From assembly GCA_036504155.1 (NCBI GenBank), contig DASXVQ010000152.1, forward strand, positions 62,001 to 126,000: DNA of 64,000 bases, given 5' to 3'. The notes beneath the pieces were generated by a model that saw only the letters and a program-made list of their open reading frames with translations, was not told where the DNA came from and ran no database searches. The translations under genes and the position numbers were made by a program. Shown piece after piece: positions 53,110 through 60,997 of this stretch (within the stretch, counting starts at the first letter, position 1; every line of letters starts with the position of its first letter). This DNA comes from JACRCT01 sp036504155 (lineage in GTDB: Bacteria; Myxococcota; Myxococcia; Myxococcales; UBA5297).

Positions 53110-54303
53110 TCACGCCGGCTTGCCGCAATTCGGGCAGAACTTGCCGCCCGGGGCGATCTCGGTGCCGCACTCGCACTTCTTGGGGCCGGCGCCCGCGGCG
53201 GGCTTGCCGCAGCTCGCGCAGAACTTGGCGCCCGGGGCCAGGTCGGCGCCGCAGTCGCACTTGGCTCCCAGCGGCTTGCCGCAGTTCATGCAGAACTTGC
53301 CGGCCGCGCTCATCTGGCTGCAGGCGGGGCACTTGACCTGCCCCGGCGCCGGCTGCTGCGGCATCTGCTGTTGCTGCTGGGCCTGCTGCTGTTGCTGCTG
53401 CTGCTGGCCGAACATGTTGGCCATCTGGAAGCCCATGCCCATGCCCATGCCGGACATGGCCGCGCCGGCGCCCTCGCCGCCCTTGGCCATGCCCTTGCCC
53501 GCGTTGCGCATCATCTCTGCCTGCGCCACGGTCATGAAGGCCGGGTTCTGCGCCAGGTTCATGCGCCGCTGGTCGTCGGCGATGGCCATGTTCTTTTCGT
53601 TGAGCGCCGCCTTGTCCTCGTCGCTGATCGACAGGACGAAGTTGCCGAAGGACAGGACCTTGATGCCCTGGGCGTCGACCTCTTCCTTGATCTGCTCGAG
53701 CAGCGCCTTCTGCAGCTCCAGCTTGAAGTGCGGGCTGATCATCTTGTTGAGCGACCAGCCCTTGGTCTCGCCCAGCTCGCCGACGGCGTCGGAGAGGTAC
53801 TTGAGCAGGATGTTCTTGAACCACTCCAGGAACGCGTTGCCGGTCTGCAGCTGCGTGCCCGAGCCCACCAGTCCGAAGAGCAGCTTCTCGGGGTCGGTGA
53901 CCTGCACCGAGAAGTCGCCGAAGACCATCGCGTCGCACATCATCTGCGTCACGTTGTCGGTGACCGAGCCGAGCGAGCCGCCGAACTTGATGTTGGGGAC
54001 CACGCGGGTGGAGACGAAGAAGATCTCGGCGATGAACAGGTTGCCGCCGGTCGCCTTCTCGAGCAGCGCGGAGAGGAATGGGATGTTCTTGGTGTCCAGC
54101 GAGTACGTCCCGCCGGGCCCGAGCTTGCCCTTGACCTTGCCCTCGCTGACGAAGATCGCCAGCTCGTCCGGCTGGCAGGTCAGCTGGGTCATCATCCGGA
54201 TGTTGTGCTCCGGGAACTTGTAGATGATGTCGCCCTTGGCTTCGTCGGGTCGGGCGACGAAGTTGCGCTTGGCCTCGTTGGCGATGGAACTGAAGATCCC
54301 CAT
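53110..54303 (-). CDS. SPFH-domain protein with three C-terminal zinc ribbons
   Basis: 397 residues; AAGGAGA upstream. The N-terminal SPFH-like part (residues about 30-260: IRMMTQLTCQPDELAIFVSE and QIKEEVDAQGIKVLSFGNFV) resembles the YdjI/'virion core' group. A helical, Met/Ala/Gly-rich segment follows, then a polyglutamine stretch of eight and five Gln (FGQQQQQQQQAQQQQQMPQQ). Three zinc ribbons follow with the pattern Cys-x-x-Cys: CPACSQMSAAGKFCMNC, CDCGADLAPGAKFCASC and CECGTEIAPGGKFCPNC. SPFH proteins form membrane-linked oligomers. The zinc ribbons may bind protein or nucleic acid. Function is unknown. Confidence 0.88.
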   Translation of the reverse strand: MGIFSSIANEAKRNFVARPDEAKGDIIYKFPEHNIRMMTQLTCQPDELAIFVSEGKVKGKLGPGGTYSLDTKNIPFLSALLEKATGGNLFIAEIFFVSTRVVPNIKFGGSLGSVTDNVTQMMCDAMVFGDFSVQVTDPEKLLFGLVGSGTQLQTGNAFLEWFKNILLKYLSDAVGELGETKGWSLNKMISPHFKLELQKALLEQIKEEVDAQGIKVLSFGNFVLSISDEDKAALNEKNMAIADDQRRMNLAQNPAFMTVAQAEMMRNAGKGMAKGGEGAGAAMSGMGMGMGFQMANMFGQQQQQQQQAQQQQQMPQQPAPGQVKCPACSQMSAAGKFCMNCGKPLGAKCDCGADLAPGAKFCASCGKPAAGAGPKKCECGTEIAPGGKFCPNCGKPA

Positions 54304-54480
54304 TTCATGTCTCCTTGAGTTGCCCTGAGGGGCAAATCCTAACGTGCGCTGGTTGGCCGTAGCAAACGGCGATCCAGGCTCCCGGCCTCGGGCTCCGGGC
54401 TCCTGCCAACAGGGCGCCAGAGGGGCTGCGCGGTGGCCGATTCCGCCGCGCGCAGGTAGCGCGCGACGCCTCTCCGTCAG

Positions 54481-55263
54481 TCACGCCCAGCGCGTCAGCA
54501 GGCGGTCCCGGTCGAACATCGAAACCGCCAGCCGCAGCAGGGCCAGGTCGAGGACCAGGGCGACGACCGCGGCCGCCGGGTAGGCCCAGCCGCCGAGGGT
54601 CAGCAGGCCCGCGAACTGGAGCGCCAGCACGCTGAAGATGGGCATCACCGTCAGGCCGGCGAGCGACTGGGCGAGCCGGATGTCCCCGACGCGGGCGCTG
54701 ATGGTCACCGAGACGCAGTTGGCGAAGAAGGAGAGCAGCGGGGCGAGCACCAGCAGGCAGAAGGCGAAGTGCGCGTCCGGCAGCGGCCAGCGGCCCAGGG
54801 CCTTGGCGCACAAGAGGTCGGCGCCGACGGCGAAGGCGGCGAAGGCGACCAGGGTGATGAGCATGGCCGGGATGACCGCCGCCAGGCTCTTGGCCAGCAC
54901 CACGTCCAGCGCCGTGACCGGTGTCGCCAGCAGCGGCTCGAGGGTTCGCCGCTCCTTCTCGCCGGCCACCGACTGGCTGGCGATGAGCACCGGGAGGAAC
55001 GCGGGCATCGCCAGGAAGAAGCCCACCGAGTTGCGCAAGGTCTTCTCCAGCAGCGCGCCGAGCGCCGCCTGGCCCCTCGCCTCCGGCGCGTACCAGTGCG
55101 TCATCGCCTGGACCGTGGCGTCGTCCGCGTTCACGTAGGTCGCCAGGACGGCGAGGCTGACGCCCACCATCGTCAGCGGGAGGCTGGCGAGCGAGCCGAC
55201 GAGCATCCGGTTTCCCAGGACCTCGCGAAGCTCCTTGCGCAGGATGACGAGCATGCGATCCAC
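54481..55263 (-). CDS. ABC-2 type transporter permease
   Basis: 260 residues from GTG 55263, which has AGAAGAGGG upstream. An ATG three codons later (55254) is the alternative. Six hydrophobic helices (SLPLTMVGVSLAVLATYVNA, then FLAMPAFLPVLIASQSVAGE and LLVLAPLLSFFANCVSVTIS) and the motif SVAGEKERRTLEPLLATPVT are characteristic of NatB/ABC-2 permeases, which work with an ATPase. No ATPase is adjacent. The nearest, at 63289, lies 8 kb upstream on the same strand and in the order expected for an ATPase-permease operon. Confidence 0.85.
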   Translation of the reverse strand: MDRMLVILRKELREVLGNRMLVGSLASLPLTMVGVSLAVLATYVNADDATVQAMTHWYAPEARGQAALGALLEKTLRNSVGFFLAMPAFLPVLIASQSVAGEKERRTLEPLLATPVTALDVVLAKSLAAVIPAMLITLVAFAAFAVGADLLCAKALGRWPLPDAHFAFCLLVLAPLLSFFANCVSVTISARVGDIRLAQSLAGLTVMPIFSVLALQFAGLLTLGGWAYPAAAVVALVLDLALLRLAVSMFDRDRLLTRWA

Positions 55264-55358
55264 GGGCCCTCTTCTACGTGGCGGTCGTTGGGGCCACAAG
55301 GAATGTCGGACCCGGTTGCTAGGCTGCCCTCCAGTCGAGGTTCCTGGAGGCAACGCAC

Positions 55359-55604
55359 ATGACCGAGCGAGTGGTGTCCAAGGCCGAAGTGGTCCGCGAG
55401 CAGAGCACGGAGCAGGGGACGGTGAGGGCGCTGCGAGCGGACCGGCGCGGCCGCGTGCGCCTGCTGCTCGAGCTCAACTTCAGCCGCCTGGCGCGCTTCC
55501 TGTCCCCCGAGGACGACCGCCAGCTCTACCGTTGCTCCGAGTACGCCACCGAGGCGGAGCTGCTCGTGGCCTACGACCGGGTCGCCGCCGCGCTCGCGCG
55601 CTAG
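55359..55604 (+). CDS. small hypothetical protein, 81 aa
   Basis: GGAGG before ATG 55359 and good codon use support the gene. The protein is charged and helical (LLLELNFSRLARFLSPEDDR), with no signal or membrane helix. It lies between the orphan permease (divergent) and a lipoprotein gene. No family recognised. Confidence 0.7.
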   Translation: MTERVVSKAEVVREQSTEQGTVRALRADRRGRVRLLLELNFSRLARFLSPEDDRQLYRCSEYATEAELLVAYDRVAAALAR

Positions 55605-55642
55605 AGGCACGCGGGGCGGGGGCGGGTTAGAGTACGCCGCAA

Positions 55643-56158
55643 ATGACCCGACTCGCCCCGATCCTCTTCGCCTCGATCCTCATCATCGCCGGGTGCTCGA
55701 CCAGCTCGCCCCCCACCGTCGTCTGCCCCAAGGGCGTGGGCGACCCGGTGTCGATGTGCAGCTTGGCCGGCGCGGACGTGGTGGTCGAGGCGACCATCGA
55801 AGCGTGGTCCAACACGTCGCGCGTCGTCGACCTCGCGGGCTTCCCGGACACCGTCGCCACCCCGGTGCAGCTCGACATCAAGCGCGTCCTGAAGGGCCCT
55901 CTCAAGGGCAAGGTGAGCGTCCTCTTCGTGGGCTGCGTCAGCGGCGACGGAACGTCCATCCAGGGGCCGCTCCAGACCGCCGCCGGCAAGTCCGAAGGCT
56001 ACTTCTTCATCGTCGAGGCCGACGACTACGCGGTCGTGCTGAACCAGGGCTTCTTCCGTCGTGACGGCAGCCTGCTCAAGAATGCAGGCGTCGCCTCCGA
56101 GGGGATCACCGAGTCCGAGTTCACGACCCAGCTCCACTGCGGCGACGCAGGGCTGTAG
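55643..56158 (+). CDS. lipoprotein, 171 aa
   Basis: The lipobox is ILIIAGC. The mature part has few Cys (three more) and beta-rich segments (AATPVQLDIKRVLKGPLKGK-like region and SEGYFFIVEADDYAVVLNQG). No enzyme motif. The TAGAGT box nine bases before ATG may be its -10, with no ribosome-binding site, again suggesting a leaderless or very short leader. Possible role in envelope structure. Confidence 0.75.
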   Translation: MTRLAPILFASILIIAGCSTSSPPTVVCPKGVGDPVSMCSLAGADVVVEATIEAWSNTSRVVDLAGFPDTVATPVQLDIKRVLKGPLKGKVSVLFVGCVSGDGTSIQGPLQTAAGKSEGYFFIVEADDYAVVLNQGFFRRDGSLLKNAGVASEGITESEFTTQLHCGDAGL

Positions 56159-56521
56159 CCGGCCCGCCGCTTCCCAGCGCATTCCAGCGTCCCTGGCTGA
56201 TCGGCTGGCGCTTCTGGCCGCGTGCCGCGCCCGACGTGCGTTGAGTTCACCGTTCACCTGCGCACGCTTGCTCCGGCGTCCGAAACGGAGACGCCTCTGC
56301 CCGAAAGAGAAGCAGCCTGCTGCCGACTGTCCGCGTTTCGGTCGCCATGTCCGAAGAGAGGTCGCCTCGACGATGCGGAGCTAAGTGCACGATTTGGCTG
56401 GCAGAAGCTCTCAATAATCGGCCGCTATGCATTCTGCCTTTACAGTCGTCGCGCGCGTCCGCGTCCCATTGTGAGGGGTGTACACCAAGGTGGTCATTCC
56501 TGAAATCAAGGACTTAGCCGC
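56159..56521. other. intergenic region ahead of the metalloprotease
   Basis: No convincing gene. Short frames here lack ribosome-binding sites and conserved-looking sequence. GC content falls toward 56380-56520. CCGAAACG (56280-56287) and CGTTTCGG (56334-56341) are inverted copies. A perfect 10-bp palindrome GGTGTACACC lies at 56477-56486, 35 bp ahead of the sigma-54-type promoter, where an enhancer-binding protein might sit. Confidence 0.5.
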
Positions 56522-56536
56522 TGGCACGCCTCCTGC
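56522..56536 (+). promoter_or_regulatory. sigma-54-type promoter for the metalloprotease
   Basis: TGGCACG-CCTC-CTGC has the exact GG-N10-GC spacing of a -24/-12 promoter, with the -24 element perfect and one mismatch in the -12 (CTGC for TTGC). Transcription would begin near 56548, just before the ribosome-binding site GAGG at 56565 and ATG 56576. Confidence 0.6.
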
Positions 56537-56575
56537 CTTGTAGCCGTGTCGGACAATGCAACCACGAGGCAGCCC

Positions 56576-58111
56576 ATGATGACCCAGCGAATCCTGATGG
56601 CGGCGATGGTGGTGGTGGCGGTGGTCGGGCTGACGGGCTGCGGCGAGGGCATGGTGGTCGAGAACGAGTCGGCCAGCGTCGGCCACGCCGGCCTGACCTG
56701 GGAGCAGTTCAACTCGCGCATCTACCAGGAGCCGGGCACCAACGTGTACGTCGTCGACGGTGACACACCGATCGTCGGCGAGAAGAACCTGCGCGAGTTC
56801 TACGAGAACCACGTGGCCCACGGCGACGCCCTCATCGTCAACACCATCAACGGCGCCGACGACAAGTGGAACGCCACGCAGAAGCTCAACATCACCTACT
56901 GCGTGAACAAGACCGCCTTCGGCACCCGCTACGCCCAGGTGGTCCAGGCCATGGCCGACGCGACCAGCGCCTGGACCGCCGTGGCCAACGTGAAGTACGT
57001 CCACGTCACCGCCCAGGACACCAGCTGCACCTCGAGCAACTCCAACGTCCTCTTCGACGTCAACCCGGTCAACGCCGGCGGCTCCTACATCGCCCGCGCC
57101 TTCTTCCCCGCCCAGAGCCGCTCGACCCGCAACGTCCTCATCGACAACAGCGCCTTCACCACCAGCGGCGACCCCTCGCTCCTCGGCGTGCTGCGCCACG
57201 AGCTGGGCCACACCCTCGGCTTCCGCCACGAGCACACCCGCCCCGAGTCCGGCACCTGCTTCGAGGACAGCAACTACCGCGAGCTGACCAGCTACGACCA
57301 GGCCAGCGTCATGCACTACCCGCAGTGCAACGGCATCAGCAGCTGGGCCCTCGAGCTGACCGCCAAGGACGCCCAGGGCGCCGCGGCCCTCTACGGCGCG
57401 CCGACCGGCTCGACCACCCCGACGACCCCGGCCGATCCCCCGACCACCACCCCGGCCACCGGCACCAACACCGAGAACATCAGCGGCAGCGTGGCCAAGA
57501 GCGGCACCAAGTACTTCGGCCCCTTCACCGTGGTCCCCGGCTCCGTGTTCGACGTGCAGATGACCGGCACCGGCGACGCCGACCTCTACGTGCGCTTCGG
57601 CTCCAAGCCCACCGCCACCACCTACGACTGCCGCCCCTACCTCGACGGCAGCGACGAGGGCTGCTCGGTGACCGTCCCTGCCGGCAAGACCAGCGCCTAC
57701 CTCATGGTCAAGGGCTACACCGCCTCAAACTTCAACCTGGTGGTCACCTACACCAAGGGCGTCACCAGCGGCGGCTCGTCCCCCACCACCCCGCCCGCGT
57801 CCTCCGGCACCGTGAAGTCCGTCGCCACCGACGGCACCGTCGCCACCGGCAAGACCGTCTCCTACAACCCCATCGCAGTGCTGGCCGGCACGACCTTCTC
57901 GGTGCAGATGACCGGCACCGGCGACGCCGACCTCTACGTCCGCTTCGGCGCGGCCCCGACCGCCTCCAGCTACACCTGCCGCCCCTACCTGGACGGCTCC
58001 GCCGAGTCCTGCAGCGTCACCGTCCCGGCCGGACAGACCCAGGCCTACCTCATGGTCTCCGGCTACTCCGACTCGAGCTTCCACCTGCAGATCGACTACA
58101 CCGCTCCGTAG
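56576..58111 (+). CDS. zinc metalloprotease lipoprotein with two PPC domains
   Basis: 511 residues. The lipobox is VVVAVVGLTGC. The zinc motif HELGHTLGFRHEH near residue 207 and SVMHYP (Met-turn, near 244) identify a metzincin-type protease. Two C-terminal PPC domains (about 300-390 and 415-511) each contain VQMTGTGDADLYVRFG. A Thr/Pro-rich linker separates them from the protease. PPC domains are commonly removed during maturation of secreted proteases. ATG 56576 fits the sigma-54-type promoter and the ribosome-binding site. An in-frame GTG at 56546 would lie upstream of the predicted transcription start and is rejected. It should degrade protein outside the cell. Confidence 0.9.
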   Translation: MMTQRILMAAMVVVAVVGLTGCGEGMVVENESASVGHAGLTWEQFNSRIYQEPGTNVYVVDGDTPIVGEKNLREFYENHVAHGDALIVNTINGADDKWNATQKLNITYCVNKTAFGTRYAQVVQAMADATSAWTAVANVKYVHVTAQDTSCTSSNSNVLFDVNPVNAGGSYIARAFFPAQSRSTRNVLIDNSAFTTSGDPSLLGVLRHELGHTLGFRHEHTRPESGTCFEDSNYRELTSYDQASVMHYPQCNGISSWALELTAKDAQGAAALYGAPTGSTTPTTPADPPTTTPATGTNTENISGSVAKSGTKYFGPFTVVPGSVFDVQMTGTGDADLYVRFGSKPTATTYDCRPYLDGSDEGCSVTVPAGKTSAYLMVKGYTASNFNLVVTYTKGVTSGGSSPTTPPASSGTVKSVATDGTVATGKTVSYNPIAVLAGTTFSVQMTGTGDADLYVRFGAAPTASSYTCRPYLDGSAESCSVTVPAGQTQAYLMVSGYSDSSFHLQIDYTAP

Positions 58112-58115
58112 GCGC

Positions 58116-58184
58116 ATGGACTTGATGGACTTGATGGACTTGATGGACTCGATGGACTCGATGGACTGAATGGACTCGATGGAC
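58116..58184. repeat. 9-bp minisatellite, about 7.7 units of ATGGACTTG/CG
   Basis: Tandem units ATGGACTTG (three), ATGGACTCG (two), ATGGACTGA, ATGGACTCG and a partial unit begin four bases after the metalloprotease stop. The reverse strand reads GTCCATCAAGTCCAT, a repeat seen in other GC-rich genomes. Confidence 0.9.
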
Positions 58185-58213
58185 GGCCGGGCGATCTGCG
58201 GATCGCCCGGCCG
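58184..58213 (+). terminator. hairpin terminator after the metalloprotease
   Basis: A perfect 13-bp stem, CGGCCGGGCGATC (58184-58196) with GATCGCCCGGCCG (58201-58213) and a 4-nt loop. It directly follows the minisatellite. The tail GTGTCGTTG is only weakly T-rich. Confidence 0.65.
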
Positions 58214-58347
58214 GTGTCGTTGCGGGACTGGGTTCCAAGCCAGTCCGACCGAGCTCGAGCCTCGGAGTTCTTCGGGAAGCGGTTCAAGTGCGCGAGGATT
58301 CCAGGTGCCGTCTGTCGAATGAGGCCGGCGAGGAGGGAGCGGGCTCG

Positions 58348-58839
58348 ATGATTCGAAGACTCCTGCTCACAGTGGCCGCCAGCCTGCTTGCGGTTGCCTG
58401 CGGCAGGCAGGTGCTGCCGACACCGGATGCCGGCCCGCACGTGATTGCGCTCGACCCGGACTCGATGGCGCCCCCGAACGACCAGTGCCTCGAGCCGATA
58501 GGACTTCCGGACTGCAGCGAGTTGCGGCTGTTGGCCGGCGCCGTAATCGACGACGACGTGAACGAGAATCTCTACGTGCGCTGGTTCGTCGACGGCGACT
58601 TCAAAGACCAGGCACTGCTGTCCCCTGCGCAGCCGCCCTCGACGCGAAGGTTGGGGCCGAGCTTCTCATTCCTGCCGCAGCCGTACGCCCGCGCCGCGCA
58701 CGTCGTGAAAGTCGTGGTGAGCAACGGGTTCTCGCAGACCGGGGACTCCACTCAGCTGGCCGAGGGCAAGACGTCCGCCGAGTGGACGTGGTGCGTGGAC
58801 ACGACGAAGTGCGAGAACGGAGCCGGCGCCGGCAGATAG
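58348..58839 (+). CDS. lipoprotein, 163 aa
   Basis: AGGAGGGAG precedes ATG 58348. The lipobox is ASLLAVAC. The mature part has an Ig-like look (VIDDDVNENLYVRWFVDGDF and RAAHVVKVVVSNGFSQTGDS) and two C-terminal Cys. No family recognised; possibly a surface-binding protein. A PPC-domain relic begins 24 bp after its stop in another frame. Confidence 0.8.
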   Translation: MIRRLLLTVAASLLAVACGRQVLPTPDAGPHVIALDPDSMAPPNDQCLEPIGLPDCSELRLLAGAVIDDDVNENLYVRWFVDGDFKDQALLSPAQPPSTRRLGPSFSFLPQPYARAAHVVKVVVSNGFSQTGDSTQLAEGKTSAEWTWCVDTTKCENGAGAGR

Positions 58840-58862
58840 CGGCTGGCCGGGCGATCCGAGCC

Positions 58863-58920
58863 TTCTCTTGCAACCCCATCAGCGGCCCGGCCGGGACCAC
58901 CTTCTCGGAACAAATGGCCG
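58863..58920 (+). pseudogene. decayed PPC-domain fragment
   Basis: This stretch reads CNPISGPAGTTFSEQM in one frame. It aligns without gaps to metalloprotease bases 57857-57914 (YNPIAVLAGTTFSVQM) at 43 of 58 positions by eye. The similarity stops abruptly afterward and there is no start codon or reading frame around it. It looks like a relic of a duplicated protease or PPC-bearing gene. Confidence 0.6.
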
Positions 58921-59057
58921 TCGCTGCCGGGAGGGCTCGGGCAAGCAGGGGGGCGCGCCACCGGCTTCGCCTGAGACGGCGCTGGCCCCTTCGGGAACGG
59001 CCCGTTGGGGGATGGCTTGGCCACACGGCTGACCTGCGTGGGACGCCAGCGGGGCGA

Positions 59058-59075
59058 GTAGCACCTCTGTGCTAC
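59058..59075. promoter_or_regulatory. dyad operator ahead of the toxin-antitoxin pair
   Basis: GTAGCAC-CTCT-GTGCTAC is a perfect 7-bp inverted repeat 23 bp upstream of the antitoxin start. It overlaps a TACATT -10-like element. Ribbon-helix-helix antitoxins bind such dyads to repress their own operon. Confidence 0.65.
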
Positions 59076-59097
59076 ATTTTCATGAGAAGGAGTCGCC

Positions 59098-59385
59098 ATG
59101 TCTTCGACGACCACCATCCGCCTGCCGGATCGCCTGAAGGCCCGGGTCGCCAGGGCCGCGAAGCTAGCCGGCGCCACCTCCCACGCGTTCATCCTGGAAG
59201 CCATTGCGGAGAAGACGGAGCGCGAGGAGCTTCGGACCGACTTCGAGCGCGTCGCCGACGAGCGCTGGGCGCACATCCTGACTGCCGGCAAGACCATCCC
59301 TTGGCAGAAGATGAGGGCCTACCTCGAGTCCCGTGCAGCAGGTAAGGCGGCGAAACGCCCAGCTCCACGCAGGCTTGGCCGGTGA
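59098..59385 (+). CDS. ribbon-helix-helix antitoxin
   Basis: 95 residues, AAGGAG upstream. The N-terminal STTTIRLPDRLKARVARAAK, with TSHAFILEAIAEKTE, is a classic ribbon-helix-helix DNA-binding domain. The C-terminus (ADERWAHILTAGKTIPWQKM) would wrap the toxin. It overlaps no gene, and the toxin starts seven bases after its stop, so the pair forms one operon. It should neutralise the toxin and repress the operon through the upstream dyad. Confidence 0.9.
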   Translation: MSSTTTIRLPDRLKARVARAAKLAGATSHAFILEAIAEKTEREELRTDFERVADERWAHILTAGKTIPWQKMRAYLESRAAGKAAKRPAPRRLGR

Positions 59386-59392
59386 GGCGTCG

Positions 59393-59689
59393 ATGGCGCG
59401 CATCGAGTTGGCGCCCGAGGTAACGGAGGACTTCGACCGGGTCCTCACGCACCTCGCGAAGCATGCGGCCGAGGACCCGCTGGCGCGGGTCCAAGAGATC
59501 CTCGATGCCATCGACGTGCTCGGCCATAGCCCGCTGGTGGGAAGGCTGGCACGGCGTGGGCTGCGCGAGCTGGTCATAGGCCGGCGCGCGCACGGATACG
59601 TTGCGCTCTATCGCTATGTGGCGGCCCTGGACACGGTCTTCATCCTCGCCGTGCGCAGCCAGCGTGAAGCCGGCTACGCGCGAGAGTGA
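59393..59689 (+). CDS. ParE/RelE-family toxin
   Basis: 98 residues from ATG 59393, GTGAGG upstream. ARIELAPEVTEDFDRVLTHL, GRLARRGLRELVIGRRAHGY and TVFILAVRSQREAGY match the ParE/RelE toxin fold, including the Arg-Glu-Leu strand and terminal Arg/Tyr. ParE members poison DNA gyrase and RelE members cut mRNA on the ribosome. The sequence alone does not decide, though the ribbon-helix-helix partner favours ParE. A longer upstream frame exists but would overlap the antitoxin. Confidence 0.88.
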   Translation: MARIELAPEVTEDFDRVLTHLAKHAAEDPLARVQEILDAIDVLGHSPLVGRLARRGLRELVIGRRAHGYVALYRYVAALDTVFILAVRSQREAGYARE

Positions 59690-59716
59690 GCCGAGCTGCC
59701 GGTGTCCGGGAAGCTG

Positions 59717-60064
59717 TCAGCGGTAGGGCAGGTCCAGCACCGCCCGCGCGAACTCCCGGGCGGCCGGCTCCACCCCGCGCCACCACTTGGCGATCTCCTC
59801 GGGCGACGGCGAGTTCGCCAGGTCGTCCCCCGCGTCGATGAGCGCCTTGGCCGCGGCCTTGAGGTGCTTGGCCTGCGTGGCGCTCAGCTCGCCCCGCTTG
59901 CCCAGCATTGCGAAGGCCTCGGAGAGCACCTCGCGCAGGATCTGGAGGCCGAGCTTGTCGGCCTCCGCCAGGACGTTGAGGGCCTCGAAGTCCTTGGCGA
60001 CCGTGGCGATCGCCGCGATCCGCGTGGTCAGCGCCCCGATGCCGTGATCTGCGGCTGCAGCCAT
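59717..60064 (-). CDS. small helical hypothetical protein in the SPFH operon
   Basis: 115 residues, entirely helical and soluble (LNVLAEADKLGLQILREVLS and AKHLKAAAKALIDAGDDLAN). Its ATG lies three bases after the stop of the SPFH gene upstream, so the three genes form one operon. No family recognised. It may bind or regulate the SPFH complex. Confidence 0.75.
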   Translation of the reverse strand: MAAAADHGIGALTTRIAAIATVAKDFEALNVLAEADKLGLQILREVLSEAFAMLGKRGELSATQAKHLKAAAKALIDAGDDLANSPSPEEIAKWWRGVEPAAREFARAVLDLPYR

Positions 60065-60067
60065 GGG

Positions 60068-60997
60068 CTAACCCGCCTTGATCGTGTTGGTCGGCGGCCG
60101 CGGCGGCTGGGGAGTCGGACGGGCCGCCACCAGGTCGGCGAGCACGCCGCTCTTGGCCGGCATCATGGTGATCGTGGCCTCGCTCGAGAGCGCGTGCTGG
60201 GTCTCGAGGATGGAGAACATGATCTCCGCCAGCTCCGGGTCCCGGGAGATCTTCGCCAGCGCCTCGCCGACGATCCTCGGGCGCAGCGCCGCGGCCTTGG
60301 CGAACTCCACCGCCGCCTCGCGCTCCGCCGTGGAGCTGATGAGCCCGACCTGGTTCTGGCCGTCCTGCCGGATGGCGCTGGTCACCTGCCGCAGCCGGTT
60401 GACGACCTTCTCCTCGATCTGCCGGATCATCATCTCGTCGCGGAAGTGCACCTTGCGGATGTAGACCGAGCCCAGCTGGTAGCCCCACTCGTGGCTCTTG
60501 GGGCTGACCTCGTCGCGCACCGTCTTGCTCATGGTGTGCCGCGTCTCGAGCATGTCCGCGAGCTTCATGTTCGACAGGCAGCGCACGGTGGTGTTCGACA
60601 CGTTGGCGCGCAGCGAGCCGCGCGGGTCGGTGTTCTTGAACAGGTAGCTCACCGGGTCCGAGATGAACATCTCGTACCAGATGCCGATGCCCATCGGCGC
60701 GCCTTCCTCGGAGTTGACCGGCTGGCTGCGCAGGTACTCCTGGTCCAGGCGCATATCGAGGATCTTGCAGGTGCCGAACCAGCGGATGATGAAGGCGGCC
60801 AGGCCCATGCGCGCCGGGAGGATCTTCAGGCCCGGCTCGTCGAGGACGGCCACGACCTTCCCGAAGAGCGTGTAGACGTGGCAGGTGCCCTCCTGGACGA
60901 CGGCGTAGAGGCCGAACATCCGCATCAGGCCGAACAGCGCGGGCACGAAGACGAAGCAGCCGACGAAGGTGGCGAAGAACGCGGTCACGAAGTCCAT
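60068..60997 (-). CDS. SPFH/band-7 protein, second member
   Basis: 309 residues. One N-terminal membrane helix (FFATFVGCFVFVPALFGLMR) precedes a band-7 domain (TCHVYTLFGKVVAVLDEPGL and VSNTTVRCLSNMKLADMLET) and a coiled-coil region (RQIEEKVVNRLRQVTSAIRQ, then EREAAVEFAKAAALRPRIVG). The C-terminus is Pro-rich. It overlaps the upstream SPFH gene by one base (TGATG), so the two proteins are made together and may form a hetero-oligomer, as HflK and HflC do. Confidence 0.87.
   Translation of the reverse strand: MDFVTAFFATFVGCFVFVPALFGLMRMFGLYAVVQEGTCHVYTLFGKVVAVLDEPGLKILPARMGLAAFIIRWFGTCKILDMRLDQEYLRSQPVNSEEGAPMGIGIWYEMFISDPVSYLFKNTDPRGSLRANVSNTTVRCLSNMKLADMLETRHTMSKTVRDEVSPKSHEWGYQLGSVYIRKVHFRDEMMIRQIEEKVVNRLRQVTSAIRQDGQNQVGLISSTAEREAAVEFAKAAALRPRIVGEALAKISRDPELAEIMFSILETQHALSSEATITMMPAKSGVLADLVAARPTPQPPRPPTNTIKAG

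Noticed and set aside
56222..56503. Plus-strand frame of 93 codons ahead of the protease
   Set aside because: No ribosome-binding site, composition unlike neighbouring genes, and it overlaps the dyad and AT-rich spacer.
56546..56575. GTG start 56546 for the metalloprotease
   Set aside because: It would lie before the predicted sigma-54 transcription start and adds a polar stretch ahead of the lipoprotein signal.
58485..59345. 286-codon plus-strand frame containing the PPC relic
   Set aside because: Outside the 16 matching residues it is Arg-rich and overlaps the lipoprotein and antitoxin genes in a different frame.
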